A stretch of DNA of 9,318 bases from Deltaproteobacteria bacterium (GTDB taxonomy: Bacteria; Myxococcota_A; Polyangia; HGW-17; SLPX01), in NCBI GenBank assembly GCA_011390535.1, contig JAABSF010000079.1, forward strand, positions 1 through 9,318, in the 5' to 3' direction. Positions 1 through 7,095 of the stretch are shown one piece after another. Each line of letters begins with the position of its first letter. The stretch's first letter is position 1. The notes below the pieces were generated by a model that did not search any database, was not told where the DNA came from, and saw nothing but the letters and a program-made list of their open reading frames with translations. Both the position numbers and the translations under genes were made by a program.

Positions 1-324
<324 letters not shown>

Positions 325-417
325 TAATATTCTTGTTTTGTTCAAGATAATCCCAAGAATTCGAGGTCAATGCTATGCGTAGGACCAACATGGTCACAAG
401 CAAATACTTTGTCAGTT
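325..417 (+). other. 23S-5S internal transcribed spacer
   Basis: The spacer is short and holds no tRNA. Two small inverted repeats are visible: TCTTG (331-335) with CAAGA (343-347), and GACCA (383-387) with TGGTC (391-395). They may be processing stems for the precursor rRNA; this is inference from position only. Confidence 0.7.
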
Positions 418-535
418 TCCCGGTGGCTAGAGCGAAGGGGTTCCACCCGATCCCATTCCGAACTCGGAAGTTAAGCCCTTCTGCGCCGATGGTACTGCAT
501 GGGTAACTGTGTGGGAGAGTAGGACACCGCCGGGA
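418..535 (+). rRNA. rrf: 5S ribosomal RNA
   Basis: The sequence has the 5S core CCGATCCCATTCCGAACTCG followed by GAAGTTAAGC, and its ends pair (TCCCGG at 418-423 with CCGGGA at 530-535) as helix I. The length of about 118 nt is normal. It is the last gene of the rRNA operon and lies just before a strong terminator. The ends are set by helix I and may be off by one or two bases. Confidence 0.97.
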
Positions 536-546
536 CCTATTTTGAC

Positions 547-590
547 AGCCCTGTTTCTTCATTTGAAGAGATAGGGCTTTCTTTTTTTTT
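547..590 (+). terminator. Intrinsic terminator of the rRNA operon
   Basis: AGCCCT (547-552) pairs with AGGGCT (573-578). The loop contains a second pairing (CTTCATTTGAAG), and a T-rich run of about nine T follows. On the minus strand no T-run follows the stem, so it should act only on rRNA transcripts and not on transcripts from rny. Confidence 0.92.
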
Positions 591-947
591 GGGATTTGTT
601 TCCTGTTATTGCGAAAAAAGGATTTCTGGATTTTACCTTTCTGGGTTTAAATCTAATCTAGTAGATTTTTATTGGATCATTCTCTGTCTTTACCGTCTGT
701 TGCATAATGAATAAAGGGGTCGGGACTGCGGTGAGTCCTGAGGCAGGGCGCTGCGACTCAGTAGGTGCAACGCTGTTTTCAAAGAGCCGCAACACAGGAG
801 ACCGGCTTAGCCTAGCCGCCCCAATCTTTTCAATGGGAGGAGTTTTCCGGACAGGTTTTAGTTTGAAACTGTTGCTGTAAGAAAGCATAAGAGGACTTGA
901 GAAAAGGCGAGAAGTTCTGAAGGAAGCGAGGCCAATTTGGTTAGAGC
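591..947. other. Intergenic region between the rRNA operon and rny, no convincing gene
   Basis: Two converging transcription units end here. The middle (about 715-830) looks more GC-rich than its flanks and has two perfect inverted repeats: TGAGTC (732-737) with GACTCA (755-760), and CGGCT (803-807) with AGCCG (814-818). No T-run follows either on the minus strand, so I cannot place a clear terminator for rny. A 76-codon minus-strand reading frame (658-888) has no ribosome binding site and no recognisable domain. Confidence 0.6.
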
Positions 948-2516
948 CTACTTTGCAAATTCAGTGAAACGTGATTCTCGGAGTACGTTGATCCTTATTT
1001 GTCCTGGATAACTCATCTCGGTCTCTATCTGCCCGGCAAGATCTTTTGCCAAGAGAACAGTTTCTTCATCGGAAACCTTATTGTTTTCAACCATAACACG
1101 AACCTCTCGGCCCGCCTGAATCACAAAAGCCTTGCTGACACCATCAACTGACATACAGAGCTTTTCGAGAGATTCTATTCGGTTGATAAAGGACTGTAGT
1201 ACATCTCGCCTAGCACCAGGTCTCTTTGCAGAGAGGGTATTAGAGACTTCTACAATGATGTCCAGTATGGAAACAGGTTCAGGATCCCGGTGGTGAGATG
1301 CTATAGCACGACATACTTTTGGAGACTCCCCGTACTTTTTTGCGATTGAAGCCCCTGCCTCAGCATGAGAACCGTTAACGCTTTGGTCTTGTGATTTTCC
1401 AATGTCATGAAGAAGGCCGGCTCGTTGGGCCAGTTTAACGCTCATACCGAGTTCAGATGCTATGAGCCCGGCCAAGTATCCAACTTCTACTGAGTGTCTC
1501 AGGAGATTTTGAGCATAACTGGATCTAAATCTAAGTGTCCCCAGTAAACGAACCAACTCAGGATGTATTTTGTGAAGACCTAAATCGAACACAGCTTGTT
1601 CGCCGGCTTCTTTGCACATTTCCTCGACCTCTGCTTCGCAGCGAGAGACGATCTCTTCAATTCGGGTGGGGTGAATTCGACCATCAGCAATTAGACGTGT
1701 GAGAGCAAGCCGCGCGACCTCTCGGCGAATTGGATGAAAACAAGAGAGTAAAACGGCCTCAGGGGTATCATCGATTATGATGTCTACACCGGTCGCAGCC
1801 TCCAAAGTCCTGATATTTCTTCCTTCACGGCCGATGATTCGTCCTTTCATTTCATCCGAGGGCAGCTCTACTACAGATACAGTCCTTTCTGGTACGTATT
1901 CACCGGCATATCGTTGTATAGCATTGGCAACTAAGGTTTTGCTGCGCACTTCGGCTTCTTCTCGTGTTTGGTCTTCAATTTCTTTGATTTTGGATGCCGC
2001 CGACGCACGAGCTTCATCAATCACTTTGCTTTCCAATAGCTCTTTTGCTTCGTCTTGAGTCATCTTGGCCAGCTTCTCTAAATATTCGTGCGCTTCTTTA
2101 AGCTTTTTGTCGGCTGTACGAGCCGCAGATTCAGCTGCTTGTTCTTTTTGTCCAAGAGAACGTTCTTGTTTTTTGAGGTTTTGTTCACGTCGCTGGAATG
2201 AGTCTTCTTTCTTTTGGAGCGACGCTTCACGACGCGTCAGCTCCTTTTTTTGTAATGAAAGCTCTTTCCGCAGCGAAGCTAATTCTTCGCTTACTCTGGT
2301 ACGGAGCTCTCGGGCTTTTTCTTGAGCTTCCAGCTTTGATGAGGCACGTAAACGTTCGGCTTCGGCTTCGGCTTCTTTTATTGCGGCATTAGCTTTCTTC
2401 TCAGATTCTGCACTTATCTGGGATAACTTTTTCGAAACCAGCCAGTAACCCAGTCCAAAACCAAGCATAAGTCCGACAACGGCCAGCACGGGTAGAATTA
2501 TGGGATTTATGTCCAT
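948..2516 (-). CDS. rny: Ribonuclease Y (membrane-anchored endoribonuclease)
   Basis: RNase Y starts bulk mRNA decay by endonucleolytic cleavage and sits on the inner face of the membrane. The 522-residue product has the full family layout: an N-terminal membrane helix (about 5-27), a long charged coiled coil (about 30-195), a KH RNA-binding domain with GRIIGREGRNIR (225-236), and an HD phosphohydrolase domain with H341, LLHDIGK (H370-D371), H384 and H408-H409. The C-terminal region with IQAGREVRVMVE is also typical. The start is ATG at 2516, because GGAGGA lies 7-8 bases upstream; an in-frame TTG at 2531 overlaps that site. Residue 426 is Asn in VSNTLSAKRPGAR, where the family normally has Asp (ADALSAARPGAR type), a predicted metal ligand. 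The gene lies downstream of zapA and 6S RNA with its own likely promoter. Confidence 0.96.
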   Translation of the reverse strand: MDINPIILPVLAVVGLMLGFGLGYWLVSKKLSQISAESEKKANAAIKEAEAEAERLRASSKLEAQEKARELRTRVSEELASLRKELSLQKKELTRREASLQKKEDSFQRREQNLKKQERSLGQKEQAAESAARTADKKLKEAHEYLEKLAKMTQDEAKELLESKVIDEARASAASKIKEIEDQTREEAEVRSKTLVANAIQRYAGEYVPERTVSVVELPSDEMKGRIIGREGRNIRTLEAATGVDIIIDDTPEAVLLSCFHPIRREVARLALTRLIADGRIHPTRIEEIVSRCEAEVEEMCKEAGEQAVFDLGLHKIHPELVRLLGTLRFRSSYAQNLLRHSVEVGYLAGLIASELGMSVKLAQRAGLLHDIGKSQDQSVNGSHAEAGASIAKKYGESPKVCRAIASHHRDPEPVSILDIIVEVSNTLSAKRPGARRDVLQSFINRIESLEKLCMSVDGVSKAFVIQAGREVRVMVENNKVSDEETVLLAKDLAGQIETEMSYPGQIRINVLRESRFTEFAK

Positions 2517-2531
2517 GGAGAGTTCCTCCAA

Positions 2532-3060
2532 ATTGACCTTGAGCCTTCCGATTATTAAGACTCACGGTTGAGACAAAGGATTTTATAAATTGAATGACAT
2601 TCTTTGCCGAAAAGAACCAAATCAATTTGAATCTATTGCAAAAAGCTTTAAGCATCGAACTTCCGTATTGAAATGCTTCAGCTATTGCTAAATGAGGCTT
2701 TGTCTCGAAACAGTTTTGCCTCTTAGCCTCACGCAATGATTCATAGATCCGACAATTTTCAAAACTTTCGGTTATGAATGTCGTCTCACTATCGCCACAA
2801 ATAATGGGATGGGTGATATTTCAGGTAGGAGCAGGTTGCAGAACCCCTGTGTGTGAGAAACTTCTCTTTGCACATAAAACAGTGCTTAAGCTGTGTGCAC
2901 ATGGATAACTCAACAAAACGGCTTCTTTTCACACTCTTGGAGATGGAACACACCAAACGGGCCGTTTTGATAAAAAAAGAGACATTTATATTTATTATGC
3001 AGTGTTGAGCAATCTTCTGTGAGAATTTCTCTCCGGCTTCAGGGTTATTTTTTGCCAAAT
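2532..3060 (-). other. Long intergenic stretch upstream of rny
   Basis: About 500 bases on the minus strand lie between a weak terminator (3061-3084) and the rny ribosome binding site. Apart from the predicted rny promoter I see no gene. Two minus-strand frames (2789-3058 and 2401-2736) give proteins without recognisable domains, and the second runs into rny in another frame. Small palindromes occur, such as GAGAAACTTCTC near 2855, but none forms a convincing operator. Confidence 0.5.
2582..2610 (-). promoter_or_regulatory. Predicted sigma-70 promoter of rny
   Basis: Read on the minus strand, a -35 element TCGGCA (2605-2610, 4 of 6 matches) and a -10 element TATAAA (2582-2587, 5 of 6) are 17 bases apart. 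The start would fall near 2575, giving a leader of about 60 bases before the ATG at 2516. No experiment supports it. Confidence 0.5.
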
Positions 3061-3084
3061 AAAACGGGCTTATGTTGTGGCCCG
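3061..3084 (-). terminator. Weak intrinsic terminator, minus strand
   Basis: On the minus strand CGGGC (3084-3080) pairs with GCCCG (3069-3065) across a 10-base loop, followed by TTTTATTT. The stem is only 5 bp. Its place, after zapA, 6S RNA and the structured element and before the rny promoter, suits the end of that transcript. Confidence 0.5.
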
Positions 3085-3126
3085 AATACTCATCAGTCGA
3101 CTCTACCTGAGCTTCTATATATAAAA

Positions 3127-3223
3127 CACCCGCCCCTGGAACGCTGGTTGGTGCTCCACTTCTGTGGGTTAACCTCCCATTGCAGTCTCGGCTATGCCTG
3201 GACTTTTGGCGTACCAGCAGGTG
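3127..3223 (-). ncRNA. Candidate structured small RNA of unknown type
   Basis: On the minus strand a stretch of about 97 nt has complementary ends: CACCTGC (3223-3217) pairs with GCGGGTG (3133-3127) over 7 bp including one G-U, and TTTT follows directly. Inside, GCTGGT can pair with ACCAGC, and CCAC-AGAA-GTGG can form a small hairpin. The end pairing plus U-run resembles a short independent RNA or an attenuator. The SRP RNA motif (GGAAG...AGC) and tRNA T-arm are absent, and I recognise no riboswitch. It lies directly downstream of the 6S RNA and could also be a 3' extension of that transcript. No separate promoter was found. Confidence 0.35.
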
Positions 3224-3236
3224 ACGAAACCAAAAA

Positions 3237-3425
3237 AAGCATCCCCCGCTCTAGCCGTGTGCAGTAATCCTCCCAACTGGACTATGTCCAATTTGCGGGA
3301 TGCCATTTATCGTTTCAGGCGATTCCTTCGAGGATTCGCTCACCACGATAAAAACTTGCTTCCCTATTCGAGGTGTTGGTCAGGACAAGTTATTACTCCA
3401 TCACAAACCGAGCAGGGGAAAACTC
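3237..3425 (-). ncRNA. ssrS: 6S RNA
   Basis: 6S RNA mimics an open promoter, binds the sigma-70 RNA polymerase holoenzyme and reduces transcription when nutrients are limiting. On the minus strand the stretch of about 189 nt begins next to the zapA stop. CCCCTGCTCGG resembles the E. coli CCCCTGAGCCG segment, and the apical part reads GGTGAGC...GCCTGAAAC, close to E. coli GGTGAGC...GCCTTAAAAC. The closing stem is ten continuous pairs with one G-U: TCCCCTGCTC (3419-3410) with GAGCGGGGGA (3251-3242). The inner stem TTTATCG/CGATAAA and a terminal hairpin around 3318-3338 complete the rod, with a large central bubble. A run of seven T follows at 3238-3232. Position next to zapA is classic for ssrS in Proteobacteria. 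The exact 5' end is uncertain, and cotranscription with zapA is likely. Confidence 0.82.
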
Positions 3426-3431
3426 CTCCTC

Positions 3432-3740
3432 CTAACTGCGGGTCTCAGCAAGTCCGCGAAGCGCGCTGTCCAAAATAGCCAGCATCCTCTGCGATTTGTT
3501 GCGGACCCTCCGTTTCAAATTCTCTTCTTCACTGCGTTTCCTGAATAAATCATCAGCAATGTTCAGCGCAGTGAGAATTGCAAGTTTATAAGGTGGACTG
3601 CCTTGAGATCCTTCTTGAATCTTTGTGTACCGTTCTTCAACAAATTGGGCTAAATCCGACAGATATCGGGCATCTGCATCAGTTTTGATCGCATAACGTT
3701 GTCCTGCGATGTGAAGAACTACAGTCTTGTTTTTTGCCAA
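3432..3740 (-). CDS. zapA: Cell division protein ZapA
   Basis: ZapA binds FtsZ and cross-links its filaments, helping the Z-ring assemble at mid-cell. The sequence shows an N-terminal beta-rich part (KTVVLHIAGQRYAIKTD), a conserved helix (DARYLSDLAQFVEERY) and the LAILTALNIADDLFR helix typical of the family, then a charged C-terminal coiled coil. The product is 102 residues, about normal for the family. The frame is open further upstream, but the predicted promoter lies at 3802-3830, so the start must be downstream of about 3795. No ATG or GTG fits; TTG codons occur at 3740, 3758 and 3776. I chose 3740, which gives MAKNKTVVLH and matches family length; GGGAG lies only 2 bases before it, so 3758 (108 residues) remains possible. 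The TAG stop almost touches the 6S RNA. Confidence 0.88.
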   Translation of the reverse strand: MAKNKTVVLHIAGQRYAIKTDADARYLSDLAQFVEERYTKIQEGSQGSPPYKLAILTALNIADDLFRKRSEEENLKRRVRNKSQRMLAILDSALRGLAETRS

Positions 3741-3801
3741 GGCTCCCGTCCGATTCAAACCACTCGAAGTGGCCAAGAGATTGATAATTACTGTTACAAT
3801 T

Positions 3802-3830
3802 AGTAAATCACTGAGTGTTTGTTCTGTCAA
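3802..3830 (-). promoter_or_regulatory. Predicted sigma-70 promoter of zapA and 6S RNA
   Basis: On the minus strand a perfect -35 TTGACA (3830-3825) and a -10 TTTACT (3807-3802, 4 of 6) are separated by 17 bases. The start would be near 3795. It explains why the long open frame upstream of zapA is not translated, and it would also drive the 6S RNA, as no good promoter was seen inside zapA. Confidence 0.6.
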
Positions 3831-3918
3831 GGATATTAAGGATCTAGCTGCAGTTCGGTTGGTTTTTAGTTTAACGCTTGAATGGAGATGGTTTTCGCTC
3901 GGGACGGACGTTGAGTAC

Positions 3919-3931
3919 ACCCGTTACGGGT
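3919..3931. repeat. Small palindrome after queG
   Basis: ACCCG (3919-3923) and CGGGT (3927-3931) form a perfect 5-bp inverted repeat with a 3-base loop, 16 bases past the queG stop on the minus strand. No T-run follows on the minus strand, so it may protect or delimit the queG 3' end rather than act as a full terminator. Confidence 0.4.
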
Positions 3932-3946
3932 CTTTCAGTTCAGGGT

Positions 3947-5050
3947 CTATAAACATGAATTATCGGTAAAGTATAATCTCTCCGCTGTTTCCCGTACAAT
4001 TTGTGAAGGGGAACTTAGAAATGATTTCAAAATCGAGGTTGCTTCGGGGCTGTGCCTGTTAGCCAAAACAATACAAAGATTTCTACGAACGGCTGATGCG
4101 GACAGTCTTGACATGGAAGTATCTTGAAAAAGCCTTCTTATTTCCCCGGAGCCGAGATTCGCGAGCCGGCTAAGATCAATCCATGCGCTCGAGTTGTTGA
4201 TGAAAAGCTGTTTAGGATTGTTTCGGTTCCAGGAGTCTGCTCCAAACGGACCTGTATGTGAAATTGGAAGCTGGTTGTGGGGACAGACCGACAGACAGGT
4301 ATCACACCCAAACAACCGGTTCTCGATAGCTTTTATCAGGGACGGGGCTTGTATGGGTTTTCTGTTCTCAATTGTGAGATACGATAAACAATGAGATGAA
4401 ACTAACTCTCCCGATCCAGTCAAGGCACCGGTTGGACAAGAATTTACGCAAAGATTGCATTCACCACAAGGATCACCTTCAAGAGGGGGATCTGGGGGGA
4501 GATCGATGTTCAAAAGAAGTTCTCCCAAAACAACTCGGCTGCCCACTTTGGGAACAATCAGGCATTTATTGCGTCCGATTCGGCCCAGGCCGCAAGCGTT
4601 GCCGAGACTTCTTTCTAAAATTGGAGCGGTGTCCACACAGACGCGGTGTTCAACTTTACCGTTTGTCCAACGGGATATTTGGTCGCCTAAATCCTTTAAC
4701 AGTTTGTATACCTTTATATGATAATCTAGGCCTTGAGCATATGATGCGATGTATCCTTGTAAGCGAGAACTCGTTAAGCCATTTTTTCTGTTTTTCTCTG
4801 TCCATGGACCACAGTCGAAAGGTATAGCTACACAGATAATACTTCGTGTGGGAGGCCAAAAAATCCGAACATCTCTGCGGGTATCCTTGTTTTTTGCCAA
4901 AAACTCCATATCGGCTGCCATTCCCGAGCGAAGCCAAGAACAATACTTTTCAAAATCCTCTACAGGGGGACAAGTTGAAGAAATCCTTGAACGGGCTGCG
5001 CCAAGTCTATTGCACTCATAGAGAATTTGTTGTTTTAGCAGTTGTGACAT
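3947..5050 (-). CDS. queG: Epoxyqueuosine reductase QueG
   Basis: QueG catalyses the last step of queuosine synthesis, reducing epoxyqueuosine in the wobble base of tRNAs for Asp, Asn, His and Tyr, using cobalamin and two [4Fe-4S] clusters in the cytoplasm. The 367-residue product is close to the family length (379 in E. coli). Visible motifs are YAQGLDYH (104-111), CVDTAPILER with the predicted catalytic Asp at 140, and CGLGRIGRNKCLI (153-165). The ferredoxin-like part is CGECNLCVNSCPTGAL (195-210; Cys 195, 198, 201, 205), Cys221 in CLSYLTIEN, and CDTCLSVCPHN (Cys 249, 252, 256). The eight cysteines account for two clusters. A helical C-terminal region (about 295-360) fits the HEAT-like repeat of the family. 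The start is ATG at 5050 with only a weak purine-rich site upstream. It is separated from zapA by about 200 bases containing the zapA promoter. Confidence 0.95.
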   Translation of the reverse strand: MSQLLKQQILYECNRLGAARSRISSTCPPVEDFEKYCSWLRSGMAADMEFLAKNKDTRRDVRIFWPPTRSIICVAIPFDCGPWTEKNRKNGLTSSRLQGYIASYAQGLDYHIKVYKLLKDLGDQISRWTNGKVEHRVCVDTAPILERSLGNACGLGRIGRNKCLIVPKVGSRVVLGELLLNIDLPPDPPLEGDPCGECNLCVNSCPTGALTGSGELVSSHCLSYLTIENRKPIQAPSLIKAIENRLFGCDTCLSVCPHNQLPISHTGPFGADSWNRNNPKQLFINNSSAWIDLSRLANLGSGEIRRLFQDTSMSRLSASAVRRNLCIVLANRHSPEATSILKSFLSSPSQIVRETAERLYFTDNSCL

Positions 5051-5352
5051 TTTTTGTTTTCTTCAATGAAAAAGAAATGCGAGTACACCACAATTGCCTC
5101 TCTTTTTCATCTATCTTCCGCCCGTTTGTGCGCAGATTTCCAGCGTTTTAAAATAAGGCAATATGGGTCTTGGCCAAAAGTCGCAGCAGGGCTGATTGGG
5201 TAGTAATAATTCATAGTGCCGCGTCCGCTCTTTACTGTCGGCTTTTTTCAGCTGTGTACAATGATTAAAATGGTTAAATAGATCATCGTTAAGTTGATTT
5301 TTTGTACACTCTGTTCGTTGACACCCAAAAGAACAATGGGTATTTTGAGAGC
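5051..5352. other. Divergent intergenic region between queG and the TPR/PEGA gene
   Basis: This stretch must hold the promoters of queG (minus) and of the gene starting at 5353 (plus). The plus promoter at 5318-5346 is clear. For queG I found no convincing pair of elements. A GCCG/CGGC pairing (5218-5221 with 5239-5242) followed by six T on the + strand is too weak to call a terminator. Confidence 0.5.
5318..5346 (+). promoter_or_regulatory. Predicted sigma-70 promoter giving a leaderless mRNA
   Basis: A perfect -35 TTGACA (5318-5323) and a -10 TATTTT (5341-5346, 4 of 6) are 17 bases apart. Transcription usually starts about 7 bases after the -10, which is the A of the ATG at 5353. No clear Shine-Dalgarno site precedes that ATG, as expected for a leaderless transcript. 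Confidence 0.5.
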
Positions 5353-7053
5353 ATGTCTAAAAAAGCCAAAAATTACTCGTTTCTGTTTTTTTTGTTGTCC
5401 TGTATCTTGACCTCATTCGTTTTTGAAGGAGGTGTTGCAGCCTCAGATGATCCGGCGCTCAGTAGAGCCAAGAATCATTTCAAAGAAGGGCAATCTTTTT
5501 ATTTAGGAAAAAAATACGCCAAGGCGGCAGAAAGCTTTATGGCGGCGTTTAAAGAGAAACCTTTTGCTGCTTTTCTTTATAACGCTGCTGTCGCATACGA
5601 AAAGGATGCAAACTACGAAAAAGCGGTCTCTCTGTTTAAAAGGTATCTAGACAAGGCTCCCCAGGCAGAAGACAAGGCGGCGATTAATAAACGCATAAAA
5701 GCACTTGAAAAGCATCTCGCCGCTGTTGGCTGTAAATCGGATAAGGATTGCGAATCGGGTAATGTTTGCAAGGAGGGAGAGTGTGTCGCGGCCCCCGCAC
5801 CACGGCCGGTTGCAAAGCAGAAATGTACAAGTGATGAAGATTGTGGGGAAGAAAAAAAATGTAAGGAAGGGCTCTGTGTTTCCACTAAGGAGGTTCAGCC
5901 GCCGCCTGAGACATGTACCACCGATGAAGAGTGCGGTGGGGACAAAGTGTGTAAAGACGGCAGCTGTATTCCTGTTCCTGAACCGCGCGTGGCTCCTCGT
6001 CCACGGCCACGACCCACTCCCCTGCGTGTTGTTCTTCCTCCCATAGAAACAAAAGGACTTGTGCTCATCGATTCTAAGCCGCAAGGGGCGAAGATATGGC
6101 TGAATGACAAGATGAAGCCTCCCATCGGCACGACCCCTTACCAGGGCAGTCTGCCTGAGGGGAAATATACAGTTATAATAGAAAAGAAAGGGACTAAACC
6201 CGAGAAACGTAATATTGAAGTCAGTTCGAAGAGGCTGCTTGAGCTGTATTTTTCTTTAAGCAAAGAACATTATCTTGGGTGGATTGAGATCACCTCCAAT
6301 GTGCCGGGTGCACAGGTTTTTATCGACGATTTATCCATTGGAGCGGTGGGGAGGACCCCCTATTCAGGGTTCCGCAAACCAGGACGACACACGGTTTGGG
6401 TGAGAAAGGCGGGGTTCAAAACTATCAGGCGTGAAGTAGATATTGTCTCTGGTGAGACAAATAATCTAAACGTAAAGTTGAGCCGAGTAACATACGGATG
6501 GATGGATCTAAGTGGTAAGCGTGCTAAAGGTGCCAGTGTCAGGGTAAACGGAAAGAAAGTGTGTCAAGCACCCTGCAGAGAGGTGAAAGTACCGGCAGGC
6601 GGACATGTCATGACTGTTAGCCGAAAAGGGCACAAACCGCTTAAAAAGACTATAGTTGTGAAAAAGGGGGAGAGGACACAAGTTAAAGTGAACCTTATTC
6701 CCAAACCCAGCAGAGTCAGCGCTTATGTATCATACGGGTTTGCGGCTGCAACTTTGGGAGGGGCTATCTTTGCCGCCTTGAAGGCGAAATCGATCCGAGA
6801 TGAAATCGATGAAGACATAAACAGTAATGTCTTGATAACAAACAAAGATGATCGATATCGAGAGGGGAAGATATATGCGATAGTGGCTAATGGACTTTTC
6901 GGTGTTGCCGCCATCGCCACAACAGTGGGTCTCTACTACCAATTCAGGAATCCGGGTCCAAAATCAAGTGCAGTTTTCAAGATTGGCGGAGTGAGTATCT
7001 CTCCGGAGATCGGGCGTCGTACTGTAGCGTTGCACGGGACCTTAGAATTCTAA
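5353..7053 (+). CDS. Exported TPR / Cys-repeat / PEGA-domain protein
   Basis: The specific function is unknown. The 566-residue product begins with a signal peptide (hydrophobic 9-24, likely cut after GVAA at 30; an LLSC at 14-17 is a less likely lipobox). A TPR region follows (about 34-105, with YAKAAESFMAAFKEKP and YEKAVSLFKRYLDKAP). Three Cys repeats come next (127-144, 158-175, 188-205), each spaced exactly C-x5-C-x5-C-x4-C, joined by Pro-rich linkers. Three PEGA-type beta domains occupy about 235-303, 309-378 and 381-449. The C-terminal part has two hydrophobic segments (about 455-476 and 507-528) around a charged loop. PEGA domains are usually extracytoplasmic binding or adhesion modules, so a role in envelope structure or surface binding is inferred. 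The start is ATG 5353 because it precedes the signal peptide; an in-frame TTG at 5302 would place 17 residues before it. The gene ends with tandem TAA stops and is followed by the lipoprotein gene. Confidence 0.85.
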   Translation: MSKKAKNYSFLFFLLSCILTSFVFEGGVAASDDPALSRAKNHFKEGQSFYLGKKYAKAAESFMAAFKEKPFAAFLYNAAVAYEKDANYEKAVSLFKRYLDKAPQAEDKAAINKRIKALEKHLAAVGCKSDKDCESGNVCKEGECVAAPAPRPVAKQKCTSDEDCGEEKKCKEGLCVSTKEVQPPPETCTTDEECGGDKVCKDGSCIPVPEPRVAPRPRPRPTPLRVVLPPIETKGLVLIDSKPQGAKIWLNDKMKPPIGTTPYQGSLPEGKYTVIIEKKGTKPEKRNIEVSSKRLLELYFSLSKEHYLGWIEITSNVPGAQVFIDDLSIGAVGRTPYSGFRKPGRHTVWVRKAGFKTIRREVDIVSGETNNLNVKLSRVTYGWMDLSGKRAKGASVRVNGKKVCQAPCREVKVPAGGHVMTVSRKGHKPLKKTIVVKKGERTQVKVNLIPKPSRVSAYVSYGFAAATLGGAIFAALKAKSIRDEIDEDINSNVLITNKDDRYREGKIYAIVANGLFGVAAIATTVGLYYQFRNPGPKSSAVFKIGGVSISPEIGRRTVALHGTLEF

Positions 7054-7095
7054 TAAGCGGGAGAGCTTTGTTTTTAAGCCTTCCAGGAGGTCGAT

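Noticed and set aside
658..888. Minus-strand 76-codon open frame
   Set aside because: No ribosome binding site, no recognisable domain, and it covers the inverted-repeat region; treated as chance.
2900..2908. DnaA-box-like TTATCCATG on the minus strand
   Set aside because: A single imperfect copy without a cluster or origin context.
2789..3058. Minus-strand 89-codon open frame beginning TTG GCA AAA AAT
   Set aside because: It starts immediately after the weak terminator, has no ribosome binding site and its product lacks any domain; composition looks like non-coding sequence.
3089..3096. Hammerhead-like CTGATGAG on the minus strand
   Set aside because: The required GAAA and flanking stems are missing.
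3101..3113. tRNA D-arm-like sequence AGCTCAGGTAGAG on the minus strand
   Set aside because: No acceptor stem, anticodon arm or T-arm can be built around it.
3127..3223. SRP (4.5S) RNA identity for the structured element
   Set aside because: Size and end pairing fit, but the conserved GGAAG...AGC tip is absent on both strands.
3726..4900. Identical 15-mer CTTGTTTTTTGCCAA at 3726-3740 and 4886-4900
   Set aside because: Both copies encode Leu-Ala-Lys-Asn-Lys in zapA and queG on the minus strand; chance use of the same codons explains them.
5218..5248. GCCG/CGGC hairpin followed by six T on the + strand
   Set aside because: The stem is 4 bp with a 17-base loop, and no upstream + strand transcript is known that would need ending.
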